Positions 34,711-43,659 of a stretch of 64,000 nucleotides of DNA are shown here, piece by piece; the first letter of the stretch is position 1, and every line of letters starts with the position of its first letter. This DNA is from Polynucleobacter hallstattensis. GTDB taxonomy: Bacteria > Pseudomonadota > Gammaproteobacteria > Burkholderiales > Burkholderiaceae. A program made the position numbers and the translations under genes. The notes under the pieces are model-generated. The model searched no databases. It was not told the DNA's origin and saw only the letters and a program-made list of their open reading frames with translations. The stretch is from assembly GCF_018881835.1 (NCBI RefSeq), contig NZ_JACVPO010000002.1, forward strand, positions 1 through 64,000. The letters run 5' to 3'.

Positions 34711-34719
34711 TTATCTCTT

Positions 34720-35580
34720 ATGATATGGGCGATGCGCCTCATACAGAATCCTCAATTATGGCTCTCTCTTGGAAAAGAGATCTGGGAGCGTAACCGGGGT
34801 CAAAATCTGAAGCAAGTAGCCGCTAGCTTGGCCTTTACTACTACGCTTGCCTTGATTCCCATGCTGACTGTCGCCTCCATTTTGATTGGCTATCTCCCCA
34901 GTGTGGTGCGGATTAAGTATGCCTTTCAGGCCTGGTTGCTCGATACCTATATGCCCGGGGGCTTAAATCAGCAGGTCTTTAATTACTTGGATCAATTTTC
35001 AGCTCAGGCCAAAGGCCTCACCTTGATTGGTTTGCTTGGCTTGGTGATTACGACCATCATGACATTGGCAGTGATTGAAAGCGCCTTTAATCAGATCTTT
35101 CGTGTCGTTGAAAGTCGACCTATTTTGAAGAAGGTTGCGATTTATTCCTCTGCGACCATATTGGGGCCCATTCTCTTGGGTATTGGCACCTACTTAAGTG
35201 GTCTTCTATTTAGTGCTGCAGAGGGGTGGACGGAAACCCTGAGCTTTGGTTTGGGGTTTGTGGCAACGGTGGTGCCAGTACTACTGGCTGTGTCCGTATT
35301 TTCAGTCGTTTACAAAATCCTCCCTTATACCCACATTGAGTGGCGTGATGCTTTCAGTGGTGCTTTTTTTGCAGCCCTGACCTTTGAGTTGATGAAGTTT
35401 GGCTTTGGCCTCTTTCTGACCAATGTCGCCTTTTACAAAACGGTCTATGGCGCTTTTGCGATCTTCCCCTTAGCGCTGATTTGGATTTACCTTACTTGGT
35501 GGATTACCTTGGCAGGGGCAGTCTTGGTTGCCAATCTTCCCAGCATTCGCAATGGGTTGCTTAGGGTTATTCGTTACTGA
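34720..35580 (+). CDS. YihY/RNase BN-like inner-membrane protein
   Basis: About 286 residues with six hydrophobic segments. Motifs: ASLAFTTTLALIPMLTVASIL near residue 30, a central GLLGLVITTIMTL, and YGAFAIFPLALIWIYLTWW near the C-terminus, as in the UPF0761/YihY family. The old RNase BN label is not supported for this family. The frame begins at 34693, but starts at 34720 or 34732 give the usual N-terminus. It is divergent from wrbA. Confidence 0.82.
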   Translation: MIWAMRLIQNPQLWLSLGKEIWERNRGQNLKQVAASLAFTTTLALIPMLTVASILIGYLPSVVRIKYAFQAWLLDTYMPGGLNQQVFNYLDQFSAQAKGLTLIGLLGLVITTIMTLAVIESAFNQIFRVVESRPILKKVAIYSSATILGPILLGIGTYLSGLLFSAAEGWTETLSFGLGFVATVVPVLLAVSVFSVVYKILPYTHIEWRDAFSGAFFAALTFELMKFGFGLFLTNVAFYKTVYGAFAIFPLALIWIYLTWWITLAGAVLVANLPSIRNGLLRVIRY

Positions 35581-35657
35581 AATACTTCCCATGTCGCTTG
35601 ATTCCTGGGGGGCATGAGCATATATTGGTCGAATAAGAACTCATTCTTGGAGATCAC

Positions 35658-36113
35658 ATGAAAGTTTGCGACATACTGCGCGTAAAGGGCAGCACACTAT
35701 TTACGGTGGCGCCGGATACTGCTTTGCAAACTGCCGTCTTGGTCATGAGCGAGCACGACATTGGTTCATTGGTAGTGATGGAGTACGACAAGCTCGTCGG
35801 TATCCTGACATTTCGTGAGGTGATTGCAGCTTTAGCAAAACACCATGGCAAATTAGATGAGCTCAAGGTTCAAAGCGTTATGAATGCCAAGCCTCTGACT
35901 TGCAATATGGAGACAGAGATCGATGAGGTTCGCCGCATGATGCTAGTGGATCATGCCCGCTACTTGCCGGTGATTGATCAAAAGATGCTGATGGGCGTGA
36001 TTTCTTTCTACGACGTGGCTAAATCCGTTGTTGAGGCTCAGGACTTTGAAAACACCATGCTCAAGGCTTACATCCGAGACTGGCCAGAAGAGGCTGAAAA
36101 ATCTACCCCATAG
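35658..36113 (+). CDS. CBS-domain protein
   Basis: A 151-residue stand-alone pair of CBS domains. The first covers KVCDILRVKG to TFREVIAALA and the second VQSVMNAKPL to MGVISFYDVAKSVVE, each with the (H)DIGS / ARYLPV nucleotide-binding pattern. Such proteins sense adenine nucleotides. It lies 78 bp after the YihY gene and 43 bp before aroC on the same strand. Partner unknown. Confidence 0.85.
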   Translation: MKVCDILRVKGSTLFTVAPDTALQTAVLVMSEHDIGSLVVMEYDKLVGILTFREVIAALAKHHGKLDELKVQSVMNAKPLTCNMETEIDEVRRMMLVDHARYLPVIDQKMLMGVISFYDVAKSVVEAQDFENTMLKAYIRDWPEEAEKSTP

Positions 36114-36156
36114 GCTCAGCCTAGCCCAAGCCACCGAGCAATGACATAATGTCAAT

Positions 36157-37272
36157 ATGTCAGGAAATACCTTAGGCCTTCTTTTTACTGTCACCACTTT
36201 TGGTGAATCCCACGGTCCCGCTATTGGCGCTATTGTTGATGGCTGCCCTCCAGGCATGTCCCTGTGTGAAGCAGACTTGCAGATTGATCTGGATCGTCGC
36301 AAGCCGGGAACCTCTCGTCATGTGACCCAACGTCAAGAGGCTGACAGAGTTGAAATTCTGTCTGGCGTCTATGAAGGCAAAACCACGGGTGCGCCCATTG
36401 GCTTATTAATTCGAAACACCGACCAACGTAGCCAAGATTACGGCAATATCCTGCAAACATTTAGACCCGGTCACGCTGATTACGCTTATCACTATAAATA
36501 TGGCTTGCGTGATCCTCGTGGCGGCGGGCGCTCTTCAGCAAGATTGACTGCGCCGGTAGTAGCTTCAGCTGCAATCGCCAAGAAGTGGCTCAAAGAACAA
36601 TATGGCACCGAGTTTTATGGCTACATGAGCCAACTCGGTGAAATTGAAATCCCATTTAAAGATGCAGCACTGATTGAGAGCAATCCTTTCTTTGCTGCTA
36701 ATGCCGATATCGTTCCTCAGTTAGAGGCTTATATGGATGGACTGCGCAAAGCAGGGGATTCTTGCGGAGCGAAGATTGAAGTGCGGGCGCGCAATGTTCC
36801 GATTGGATTGGGCGAGCCTTTATTTGATAAGTTAGATGCGGATATTGCTCATGCCATGATGGGCATCAATGCAGTGAAGGGTGTTGAGATTGGCTCAGGC
36901 TTTAAGTCAGTAACGCAACGCGGTAGTGAGCATGGTGATGAGTTGCATCCAGATGGTTTCGCTAGTAATAATGCGGGTGGCACTGTAGGCGGCATCAGTA
37001 CTGGTCAAGATTTGCGGGTGTCGATTGCCATTAAGCCAACCTCTAGTATTTTGAGCCCAAAAGAATCGGTTGATTTAGACGGTAAGCCGATTACCGTGCA
37101 AACCAAAGGTCGTCATGATCCTTGTGTTGGTATTCGTGCCACTCCAATTGCTGAAGCGATGCTAGCCTTAGTATTAATGGACCACGCTTTGCGTCACCGC
37201 GCTCAGTGCGGCGATGTGAAACATCCTATTTCTTCGATCCCAGCTGCACGTCCCGACTCTGTAAAAGATTGA
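36157..37272 (+). CDS. aroC: Chorismate synthase
   Basis: Converts EPSP to chorismate with reduced FMN, the last common step in aromatic amino-acid synthesis. The 371-residue protein has the N-terminal signature [20 protein letters not shown], the [14 protein letters not shown] loop near residue 119 and the C-terminal [17 protein letters not shown]. All are intact. It sits between a CBS-domain protein and an MFS transporter on the plus strand. Confidence 0.96.
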   Translation: MSGNTLGLLFTVTTFGESHGPAIGAIVDGCPPGMSLCEADLQIDLDRRKPGTSRHVTQRQEADRVEILSGVYEGKTTGAPIGLLIRNTDQRSQDYGNILQTFRPGHADYAYHYKYGLRDPRGGGRSSARLTAPVVASAAIAKKWLKEQYGTEFYGYMSQLGEIEIPFKDAALIESNPFFAANADIVPQLEAYMDGLRKAGDSCGAKIEVRARNVPIGLGEPLFDKLDADIAHAMMGINAVKGVEIGSGFKSVTQRGSEHGDELHPDGFASNNAGGTVGGISTGQDLRVSIAIKPTSSILSPKESVDLDGKPITVQTKGRHDPCVGIRATPIAEAMLALVLMDHALRHRAQCGDVKHPISSIPAARPDSVKD

Positions 37273-37304
37273 TACAAAATTCACTTTAGAAACCTAAAAA
37301 GAAA

Positions 37305-38450
37305 ATGACACCTTCAGTGCGTTGGGCCTTCGGGTCCTTTTTCTTTTTATATTTTGCTTATGTTGGTTTAGTTTCTCCATATGCCAGCCTCTTTTTTTTA
37401 GATCGTGGCTTTAGCGTTATTGAGATTGCAGTTTTAATGTCCATGCTACAAATCACCCGAATAGTGGGACCATTCTCTTGGGGTTGGTTATCAGACTACC
37501 TATCGGATCGCATTGGCATCATTCGCTTTTGCGCATGTTTAGCCGCAGTCACTTTTCTAAGTATCTTTTTTCTCAATAGCTATGTTGCATTTTTTATTTG
37601 GATGTTTGTATTGCACACCATCCTCAGTAGCTTGATGCCATTGGGTGAGTCGGCAACTGTGCATGCCTTGTTTAAAGACAATTCATTTGATAAGCGTTAC
37701 GGCCGTTTGCGTTTGTGGGGCTCAATTGGTTTTATAGCGATGGTCTTATTTGCGGGTGAATTATTTCAGCGCAAGGGTATTGAGCTCTATCCCATCGTGG
37801 GCGCGGTGATTTTGACCTTCTTGGCTTTGGTTACCTTTCGCTTGCATGAACCTAAGATGGAGCGTCGCAAGATGGTCAAGGGTGAACTGCTGATTGTTCT
37901 ATTTAATCCGGATGTGCGCTGGTTCTTGCTCTCAGGATTTTTTATGATTTTTGCGCATGCTGCTTTGTATGTTTTCTATTCGCTTTACCTGGCCGATTTA
38001 GGTTACGATAAATTTCAGATTGGTTTGTTCTGGGCCTTAGGTGTTGCAGCTGAAGTGATCTTCTTTTATTTCCAGAGCAAAGTGCTCAGTCGCTTGGATG
38101 CCGAAGTCGTTTTGCAAATCGCTTTTGGCATAGGCGTGTTTCGATTTATCTTGATGGCCTTCTTCCCGCTCACTTGGGTATTGATTCTGGCTCAGCTCAT
38201 GCACGCCGCTACTTTTGGGGCGCACCATAGCGCTGCTACAAAACTATTACAACGTTGGTTTACTGGCCCACTTCAGGCTCGAGGACAAGCTCTAATGGCA
38301 ACTGTGTCTTATGGCTTAGGCGGAACCTTAGGCGGTTTATTTGCTGGTTGGCTATGGGATGCTACTGAGCCTCGCAATGTCTTTGTGATGGCCGCTTTAG
38401 CCTGCGGCTTAGGGGGCATGGCAATTGGAAAGCTACGACCTCGCCACTAG
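37305..38450 (+). CDS. MFS transporter (HcaT/PPP-like)
   Basis: A 381-residue major-facilitator protein with about twelve hydrophobic segments. It has SPYASLFFLDRGFSVIEIAVLM near residue 24, a conserved RLWGSIGFI motif near residue 137 and SYGLGGTLGGLFAGWLWD near residue 338, resembling the 3-phenylpropionate/nucleoside-type MFS group. It starts 32 bp after aroC and converges with the ETF-QO gene. Substrate not determinable. Confidence 0.82.
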   Translation: MTPSVRWAFGSFFFLYFAYVGLVSPYASLFFLDRGFSVIEIAVLMSMLQITRIVGPFSWGWLSDYLSDRIGIIRFCACLAAVTFLSIFFLNSYVAFFIWMFVLHTILSSLMPLGESATVHALFKDNSFDKRYGRLRLWGSIGFIAMVLFAGELFQRKGIELYPIVGAVILTFLALVTFRLHEPKMERRKMVKGELLIVLFNPDVRWFLLSGFFMIFAHAALYVFYSLYLADLGYDKFQIGLFWALGVAAEVIFFYFQSKVLSRLDAEVVLQIAFGIGVFRFILMAFFPLTWVLILAQLMHAATFGAHHSAATKLLQRWFTGPLQARGQALMATVSYGLGGTLGGLFAGWLWDATEPRNVFVMAALACGLGGMAIGKLRPRH

Positions 38451-38474
38451 CCCGAGATAACTGGATCAGCAGCT

Positions 38475-40145
38475 TTACATTGATCCGTAGTTCGGGCCAC
38501 CACCACCTTCAGGGGTAATCCAAACAATGTTCTGACTTGGATCCTTGATATCACAAGTCTTGCAATGCACACAGTTTTGCGAATTAATCTGCAACTGCGG
38601 TTGCCCCTCTTTTTCTACATATTCATACACACCAGCAGGGCAGTAGCGTTGCTCTGGGCCTGCATAAGTTTTGAGATTCAAGTTCACGGGTACCGACGCA
38701 TCTTTTAAGGTGAGATGAACAGGTTGATTCTCAGCATGATTGGTATTGGAGATAAATACCGATGAGAGCCGATCAAAAGTAATCTTGCCATCCGGCTTTG
38801 GATAATCAATAGCTTGATGCTGCGCTGCTGGCTCTAAGCATTCATGATCTGCATGCTTTAAATGAATGGTCCAGGGCATATTGCCACCCAAAATTTTCTG
38901 TTCAAGGCCAACCATGAGGGTGCCTAAATACAAACCTTTTGACATCCACGGCTTAAAGTTGCGCGCCTGATTTAATTCAGTATGGAGCCAGCTATTTTTG
39001 AACGCACTTGGATAGGCAGCCAGCACATCAGCGGAACGATTCTCAGCAAGCGCTGCAACTGCTGCTTGTGCAGCCAGCATGCCGGTCTTAATAGCAGCAT
39101 GACTCCCTTTAATGCGTGAGGCATTGAGGAATCCAGCATCACAACCAATGAGTGCACCACCGGGGAAAACAGTTTTAGGTAAGCTATTTAAGCCACCCGC
39201 TGTCAACGCCCGTGCACCATAGGCTAGGCGCTTACCACCTTCAAAGGTTTCACGAATCTTCGGATGAAGCTTGTAGCGCTGAAATTCTTCAAACGGAGAT
39301 AGGTGGGGATTCTTATAAGAAAGCCCTACTACTAAGCCTACTGCAACTTTGTTATCACCTAAGTGATATAAGAATGAGCCACCATAGGTATCACTTTCCA
39401 ATGGCCAGCCTGCGGTATGAACTACTAGACCAGGCTTACTCTTGGAGGGCTCTACTTCCCATAGTTCTTTAATGCCAATGCCGTAGCTTTGTAGATCGGC
39501 ATCTTGATCTAAGGCAAACTTGGCAATCAGTTGTTTGCCTAAATGTCCGCGCGAACCTTCGGCAAATAGGGTGTACTTGGCACGCAATTCCATGCCGAGC
39601 TGAAATTGATCAGTGGGTTGACCCGCTTTATCCAAACCCATTGAACCAGTGATCACGCCGCAAACTGCGCCTTGCTCGTTATAGAGAATTTCTGCAGCAG
39701 GAAAGCCTGGAAAGATTTCTACGCCCAAGTTCTCAGCCTGTTGACCTAGCCAGCGCGTCACATTGGCCAAGCTAACAATATAGTTGCCCTCATTCTTAAA
39801 ACAATGGGGCAGCATCCAGTTTGGAACTTGAAATGAGCTCTCTTTAGTCAGAAATAAAAACTGATCTTCGCTTACTTCGGTATCCAATGGCGCGCCTAAC
39901 TCCTTCCAGTTGGGGAAGAGCTCAGTTAATGCCCTAGGGTCCATGACGGCACCAGACAGGATGTGCGCGCCGATTTCAGATCCTTTTTCAAGCACGCACA
40001 CGCTTATTTCTTTGCCGGATTCATCGGCTAGTTTTTTTGCTTTAATGGCTGCGGATAAGCCTGCAGGACCACCCCCTACGATGACGAGGTCATAGTCCAT
40101 GGATTCTCTAGGTCCAAACTGTTCGAGTAATTCCTGGGCTGTCAT
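38475..40145 (-). CDS. Electron transfer flavoprotein-ubiquinone oxidoreductase
   Basis: A 556-residue FAD and 4Fe-4S enzyme passing electrons from ETF to ubiquinone in fatty- and amino-acid oxidation. FAD fold YDLVIVGGGPAGLSAAIKA near residue 18; C-terminal cluster ligands in YCPAGVYEYV and INSQNCVHCKTCDIKDP; ends with GGGGPNYGSM. Complete and typical length. It is monocistronic on the minus strand; the following 214-bp gap to scoA holds no clear gene. Confidence 0.95.
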   Translation of the reverse strand: MTAQELLEQFGPRESMDYDLVIVGGGPAGLSAAIKAKKLADESGKEISVCVLEKGSEIGAHILSGAVMDPRALTELFPNWKELGAPLDTEVSEDQFLFLTKESSFQVPNWMLPHCFKNEGNYIVSLANVTRWLGQQAENLGVEIFPGFPAAEILYNEQGAVCGVITGSMGLDKAGQPTDQFQLGMELRAKYTLFAEGSRGHLGKQLIAKFALDQDADLQSYGIGIKELWEVEPSKSKPGLVVHTAGWPLESDTYGGSFLYHLGDNKVAVGLVVGLSYKNPHLSPFEEFQRYKLHPKIRETFEGGKRLAYGARALTAGGLNSLPKTVFPGGALIGCDAGFLNASRIKGSHAAIKTGMLAAQAAVAALAENRSADVLAAYPSAFKNSWLHTELNQARNFKPWMSKGLYLGTLMVGLEQKILGGNMPWTIHLKHADHECLEPAAQHQAIDYPKPDGKITFDRLSSVFISNTNHAENQPVHLTLKDASVPVNLNLKTYAGPEQRYCPAGVYEYVEKEGQPQLQINSQNCVHCKTCDIKDPSQNIVWITPEGGGGPNYGSM

Positions 40146-40359
40146 TTCATTTCTCCGACATTACTTATCAATAGGGCGCATTAGGCATTGTGGCTATTTT
40201 GGTATTTTGTGCATTTCCGCAACCTTTAAAGCACTAAGCTACACCTATAGTTTAGTTCTAAGCCATAAAAACCAAGTTAGCGCCCAATGCCAATAGGCTG
40301 AGAGGTCTAAGGCGTTATGATTACTTTTTTATCTTTTTTGGCAATATTAGGACGAATTT

Positions 40360-41058
40360 ATGAACAAAACTTACCCATCGGCTGTGGATGCCTTACGGGA
40401 TATCTTAAAAGATGGCCAAAAACTGGCTGTTGGTGGTTTTGGCTTGTGCGGTATTCCTGAAGCCTTGATCCAAGCGGTTAAGGACCTCGGTGCGCAAAAT
40501 CTGACTGCGATTGCTAATAACGCTGGGGTGGATGGCTTTGGCTTGGGTCTACTGCTGAACTCAAGACAAGTCAAAAGGATGGTTGCTTCCTACGTAGGTG
40601 AGAACAAAGAATTTGAGCGTCAGTTTTTGGCTGGTGAGCTCGAGCTGGAATTTACTCCGCAAGGAACGCTTGCTGAGAAGTTGCGTGCTGGCGGTTGCGG
40701 CATTCCTGCTTTTTATACTAAAACAGGTGTGGGTACATTAGTTGCTGAGGGCAAAGAAGAAAAAGAGTTTGACGGTGAGCGCTACATCATGGAGCGTGCA
40801 ATCGTCTCTGATATCTCCCTGGTAAAAGCCTGGAAGGCGGATAAATCCGGTAATTTGATTTATCGCTACACCGCCCGAAACTTCAATCCTATGGTTGCAA
40901 TGGCTGGCAAGATCACGGTTGCTGAAGTTGAAGAAATTGTAGAGAACGGTGAGTTAGATCCCGATCAGATTCATACACCAGGCATTTATGTGCATCGCTT
41001 GGTACTAAACACTACGCCTGAGAAGCGTATTGAGCAACGTACTTTGTCTGCTGCTTAA
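40360..41058 (+). CDS. scoA: 3-oxoacid CoA-transferase subunit A
   Basis: A 232-residue alpha subunit with the CoA-transferase signature [13 protein letters not shown] near residue 26, the [11 protein letters not shown] loop, and [15 protein letters not shown] near residue 112. It transfers CoA from succinyl-CoA to acetoacetate or similar. The beta subunit gene follows 50 bp later. It starts at ATG with a GGACGA ribosome-site-like stretch upstream. Confidence 0.94.
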   Translation: MNKTYPSAVDALRDILKDGQKLAVGGFGLCGIPEALIQAVKDLGAQNLTAIANNAGVDGFGLGLLLNSRQVKRMVASYVGENKEFERQFLAGELELEFTPQGTLAEKLRAGGCGIPAFYTKTGVGTLVAEGKEEKEFDGERYIMERAIVSDISLVKAWKADKSGNLIYRYTARNFNPMVAMAGKITVAEVEEIVENGELDPDQIHTPGIYVHRLVLNTTPEKRIEQRTLSAA

Positions 41059-41108
41059 TACCTATAGACGCCATATAAAAACAGTACAGAATATTTAGGA
41101 AGATCGAT

Positions 41109-41759
41109 ATGCCTTGGAATAGAGATGAAATGGCAGCACGTGCTGCTAAAGAGCTAAAGGATGGTTATTACGTCAATTTAGGCATTGGTATGCCAACCTT
41201 AGTGGCCAACCATGTGCCTGAAGGCATGGAGGTATGGCTTCAGTCTGAAAATGGTTTGTTGGGTATTGGCCCATTTCCAACTGAAGAAACGATTGATGCG
41301 GATTTAATTAATGCGGGCAAGCAAACGATTACTACTTTGCCTGGCTCATCTATTTTTTCTTCTGCAGATTCCTTCGGAATGATTCGTGGTGGAAAAATTA
41401 ATATCGCAATTTTGGGTGCGATGCAAGTAAGCGAATATGGTGACTTAGCGAACTGGATGATCCCTGGCAAGATGGTAAAGGGTATGGGCGGCGCTATGGA
41501 CTTGGTTGCAGGCGTAAAGCATGTGGTTGTTTTGATGGAGCACGTTGCCAAGAAAAAAGATGGCACAGAAGAAATCAAGATTCTACCTAAGTGCACTCTG
41601 CCATTAACTGGTGTGGGTGTTATTAGTCGCATCATTACTGACCTTTGCGTACTCGACATTACGCCAAAGGGTTTGAAGTTGGTGGAGTTGGCTCCCGGTG
41701 TAACTAAGGAAGAAGTCATATCCAAAACAGGTGCCCCTATAGACGTCGCAGGTTTCTAA
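41109..41759 (+). CDS. scoB: 3-oxoacid CoA-transferase subunit B
   Basis: A 216-residue beta subunit. Catalytic glutamate in [12 protein letters not shown] near residue 47; [28 protein letters not shown] near residue 95 and [13 protein letters not shown] near residue 177 confirm the family. It forms the enzyme with scoA. A terminator follows. Confidence 0.95.
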   Translation: MPWNRDEMAARAAKELKDGYYVNLGIGMPTLVANHVPEGMEVWLQSENGLLGIGPFPTEETIDADLINAGKQTITTLPGSSIFSSADSFGMIRGGKINIAILGAMQVSEYGDLANWMIPGKMVKGMGGAMDLVAGVKHVVVLMEHVAKKKDGTEEIKILPKCTLPLTGVGVISRIITDLCVLDITPKGLKLVELAPGVTKEEVISKTGAPIDVAGF

Positions 41760-41782
41760 CCTTTTTTGATGGATAGTGAAAT

Positions 41783-41812
41783 AATGGGGTCAATGACCCC
41801 ATTTTCTTTTTT
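41783..41812 (+). terminator. Terminator after scoB
   Basis: AATGGGGTCA / TGACCCCATT inverted repeat followed by T residues, between scoB and the CDF fusion gene. Confidence 0.75.
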
Positions 41813-41824
41813 AAAGATTCCCTT

Positions 41825-43645
41825 ATGAGCGTTGTAGATCACTCGCTTCACGCACACAAGCAGGGCGATGCTAAGCATACCCATAGCAAGGAAGTCTCCA
41901 ACCAGAATCTCTTGCTGATTGCCTTAGTGCTCACACTCGGTTTTTCAGGGGTTGAGGGTGCCGCTGCTTACTTTGCGAATTCTTTAGCACTGATATCCGA
42001 TGCTGGCCATATGGTGACAGATGCTGCCGCGCTAGGACTGGCGTTGTTGGCACAAATCATTTCTCGTCGCCCGCCATCACCAAAACATTCGTTTGGGTTT
42101 GGAAGGGCTGAAGCCTTGGCGGCCTTTGTTAATAGCATTGCGATGCTGGCCTTAGTTGCCTGGATTATGGTTGAGGCAATTAGTCGATTCTATGACCCAC
42201 ATAAGGTGGATGGCTTAACTGTCACGATAGTAGCAGCCATTGGCTTACTCATGAATATTGTGGTGGCATGGGTGCTGTCGCGCGATAAAAAGAGTGTTAA
42301 TACCCGCGCTGCCTTGGTTCATGTCATGGGTGACTTGCTGGGGTCTATAGCCGCTCTGATTGCGGGTATTGTGATTCAGCTTACTGGATGGATGCCAATT
42401 GATGCCATCTTATCTATCTTGGTTTCCCTCTTAATTTTGAAGTCCACCATTTCTATTCTGAAAGAGTCCTATCACTTCCTGATGGAGGGGGTGCCTCTCC
42501 ATATCGACTATCTTCAAGTGGGTCAGGATTTAAAAAAAGTGCCAGGCGTTTTAGCAGTACATGATCTGCATGTTTGGGAGATGACTCCCAGCTTCCCAGC
42601 CCTGATCGGTCATATTGAAATTGAGCGTATTGGAGAATGGCCTGAAATCATGGCACGCATCAACGCGATGTTGCTAAGGGATCATGGTATTGATCACGTA
42701 ACGCTGCAGCCAGAAGTTCCAGGTATGGCTGATGTGCATGCTCACGATGAACACCTTGCTGCTGAGATTCAACAGCCGAATGTTATTCATCAGGGTGATA
42801 CTTTTTATGTGACCTGTACCAGCCCCGATGGCCCGCATCGGATGGCTTATCACGCCTGGGGTAATCCGAATAATTCCAGGGTTCTAGTTTGTGTTCATGG
42901 CCTCACGCGCAGGGGGAGTGATTTCAAAACTCTGGCAGAGGCAATGAGTCTAGATTACTACGTGGTTTGTCCGGATGTAGTGGGCCGGGGTGATTCTGAT
43001 CGACTTAAAAATCCTATGCTCTATGCCGTTCCCCAATACGTCGCAGACATGGCAAGCTTAATTGGGCATCTCGACGTTGCGCAGGTAGATTGGTTAGGAA
43101 CCTCTATGGGTGGTTTGATTGGTATGGTCTATGCCGCAATGCCCAAGAGTCCAATTCGTCGTATGCTGATTAATGATGTGGGTCCACGCATTGAGCCTGA
43201 GGCCATCAAGCGTCTGGGCTCTTATGTTGGCCAGCCTTTTAGCTTTTCTAATCGCGCTGATGCATTGCAACGTTTAAATCAGATCTGCGCTTCATTCGGT
43301 GCTCATACCCCAGAAGAGTGGGAGATTTATAACGGTCCCATGCTCGTGCAAAAAGATGGTCTTTGGGTAATGCACTACGACCCTGATATTTCTGTACCGT
43401 TTGCATCGGTCAATCCGATTATGGCAAAGGCGGGAGAGATGGCGATGTGGCATGCCTTCAAGCAAATTCATATCCCGATGTTGATTGTGCGTGGCGGTGA
43501 GTCAGATTTACTTTCCGCTAAAACGGTAGCCGAGATGTGCAAGGTCAATCCTTACATTCGGAGTATTGAAATTCCGGAAGTTGGTCATGCGCCTGCCTTC
43601 GTGAAATCAGAGCAAGTGGCTTTAGCAAAAGAATTTTTTAGTTAA
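41825..43645 (+). CDS. CDF metal exporter fused to an alpha/beta hydrolase
   Basis: A 606-residue two-domain protein. Residues about 1-310 are a ZitB-like cation-diffusion facilitator with six membrane segments, metal-site motifs SDAGHMVTDA (TM2) and HVMGDLLGS (TM5), a histidine-rich N-terminus, and the cytoplasmic domain with VHDLHVWEMTP. Residues about 330-606 are an alpha/beta hydrolase with CVHGLTRRGSDF, nucleophile elbow GTSMGGLIGM, acid in VRGGESDLLS and histidine in EVGHAPAF. The frame is continuous, with no internal stop. The hydrolase would lie in the cytoplasm. It is 15 bp upstream of relA. I know each family but not this fusion's function. Confidence 0.88.
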   Translation: MSVVDHSLHAHKQGDAKHTHSKEVSNQNLLLIALVLTLGFSGVEGAAAYFANSLALISDAGHMVTDAAALGLALLAQIISRRPPSPKHSFGFGRAEALAAFVNSIAMLALVAWIMVEAISRFYDPHKVDGLTVTIVAAIGLLMNIVVAWVLSRDKKSVNTRAALVHVMGDLLGSIAALIAGIVIQLTGWMPIDAILSILVSLLILKSTISILKESYHFLMEGVPLHIDYLQVGQDLKKVPGVLAVHDLHVWEMTPSFPALIGHIEIERIGEWPEIMARINAMLLRDHGIDHVTLQPEVPGMADVHAHDEHLAAEIQQPNVIHQGDTFYVTCTSPDGPHRMAYHAWGNPNNSRVLVCVHGLTRRGSDFKTLAEAMSLDYYVVCPDVVGRGDSDRLKNPMLYAVPQYVADMASLIGHLDVAQVDWLGTSMGGLIGMVYAAMPKSPIRRMLINDVGPRIEPEAIKRLGSYVGQPFSFSNRADALQRLNQICASFGAHTPEEWEIYNGPMLVQKDGLWVMHYDPDISVPFASVNPIMAKAGEMAMWHAFKQIHIPMLIVRGGESDLLSAKTVAEMCKVNPYIRSIEIPEVGHAPAFVKSEQVALAKEFFS

Positions 43646-43659
43646 GGATTTCTTCGCTC

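Noticed and set aside
40290..40320. TPP-riboswitch-like GGCTGAGAGGT before scoA
   Set aside because: Only the CTGAGA motif is present; the other conserved TPP motifs and stems are missing and the downstream gene is unrelated.
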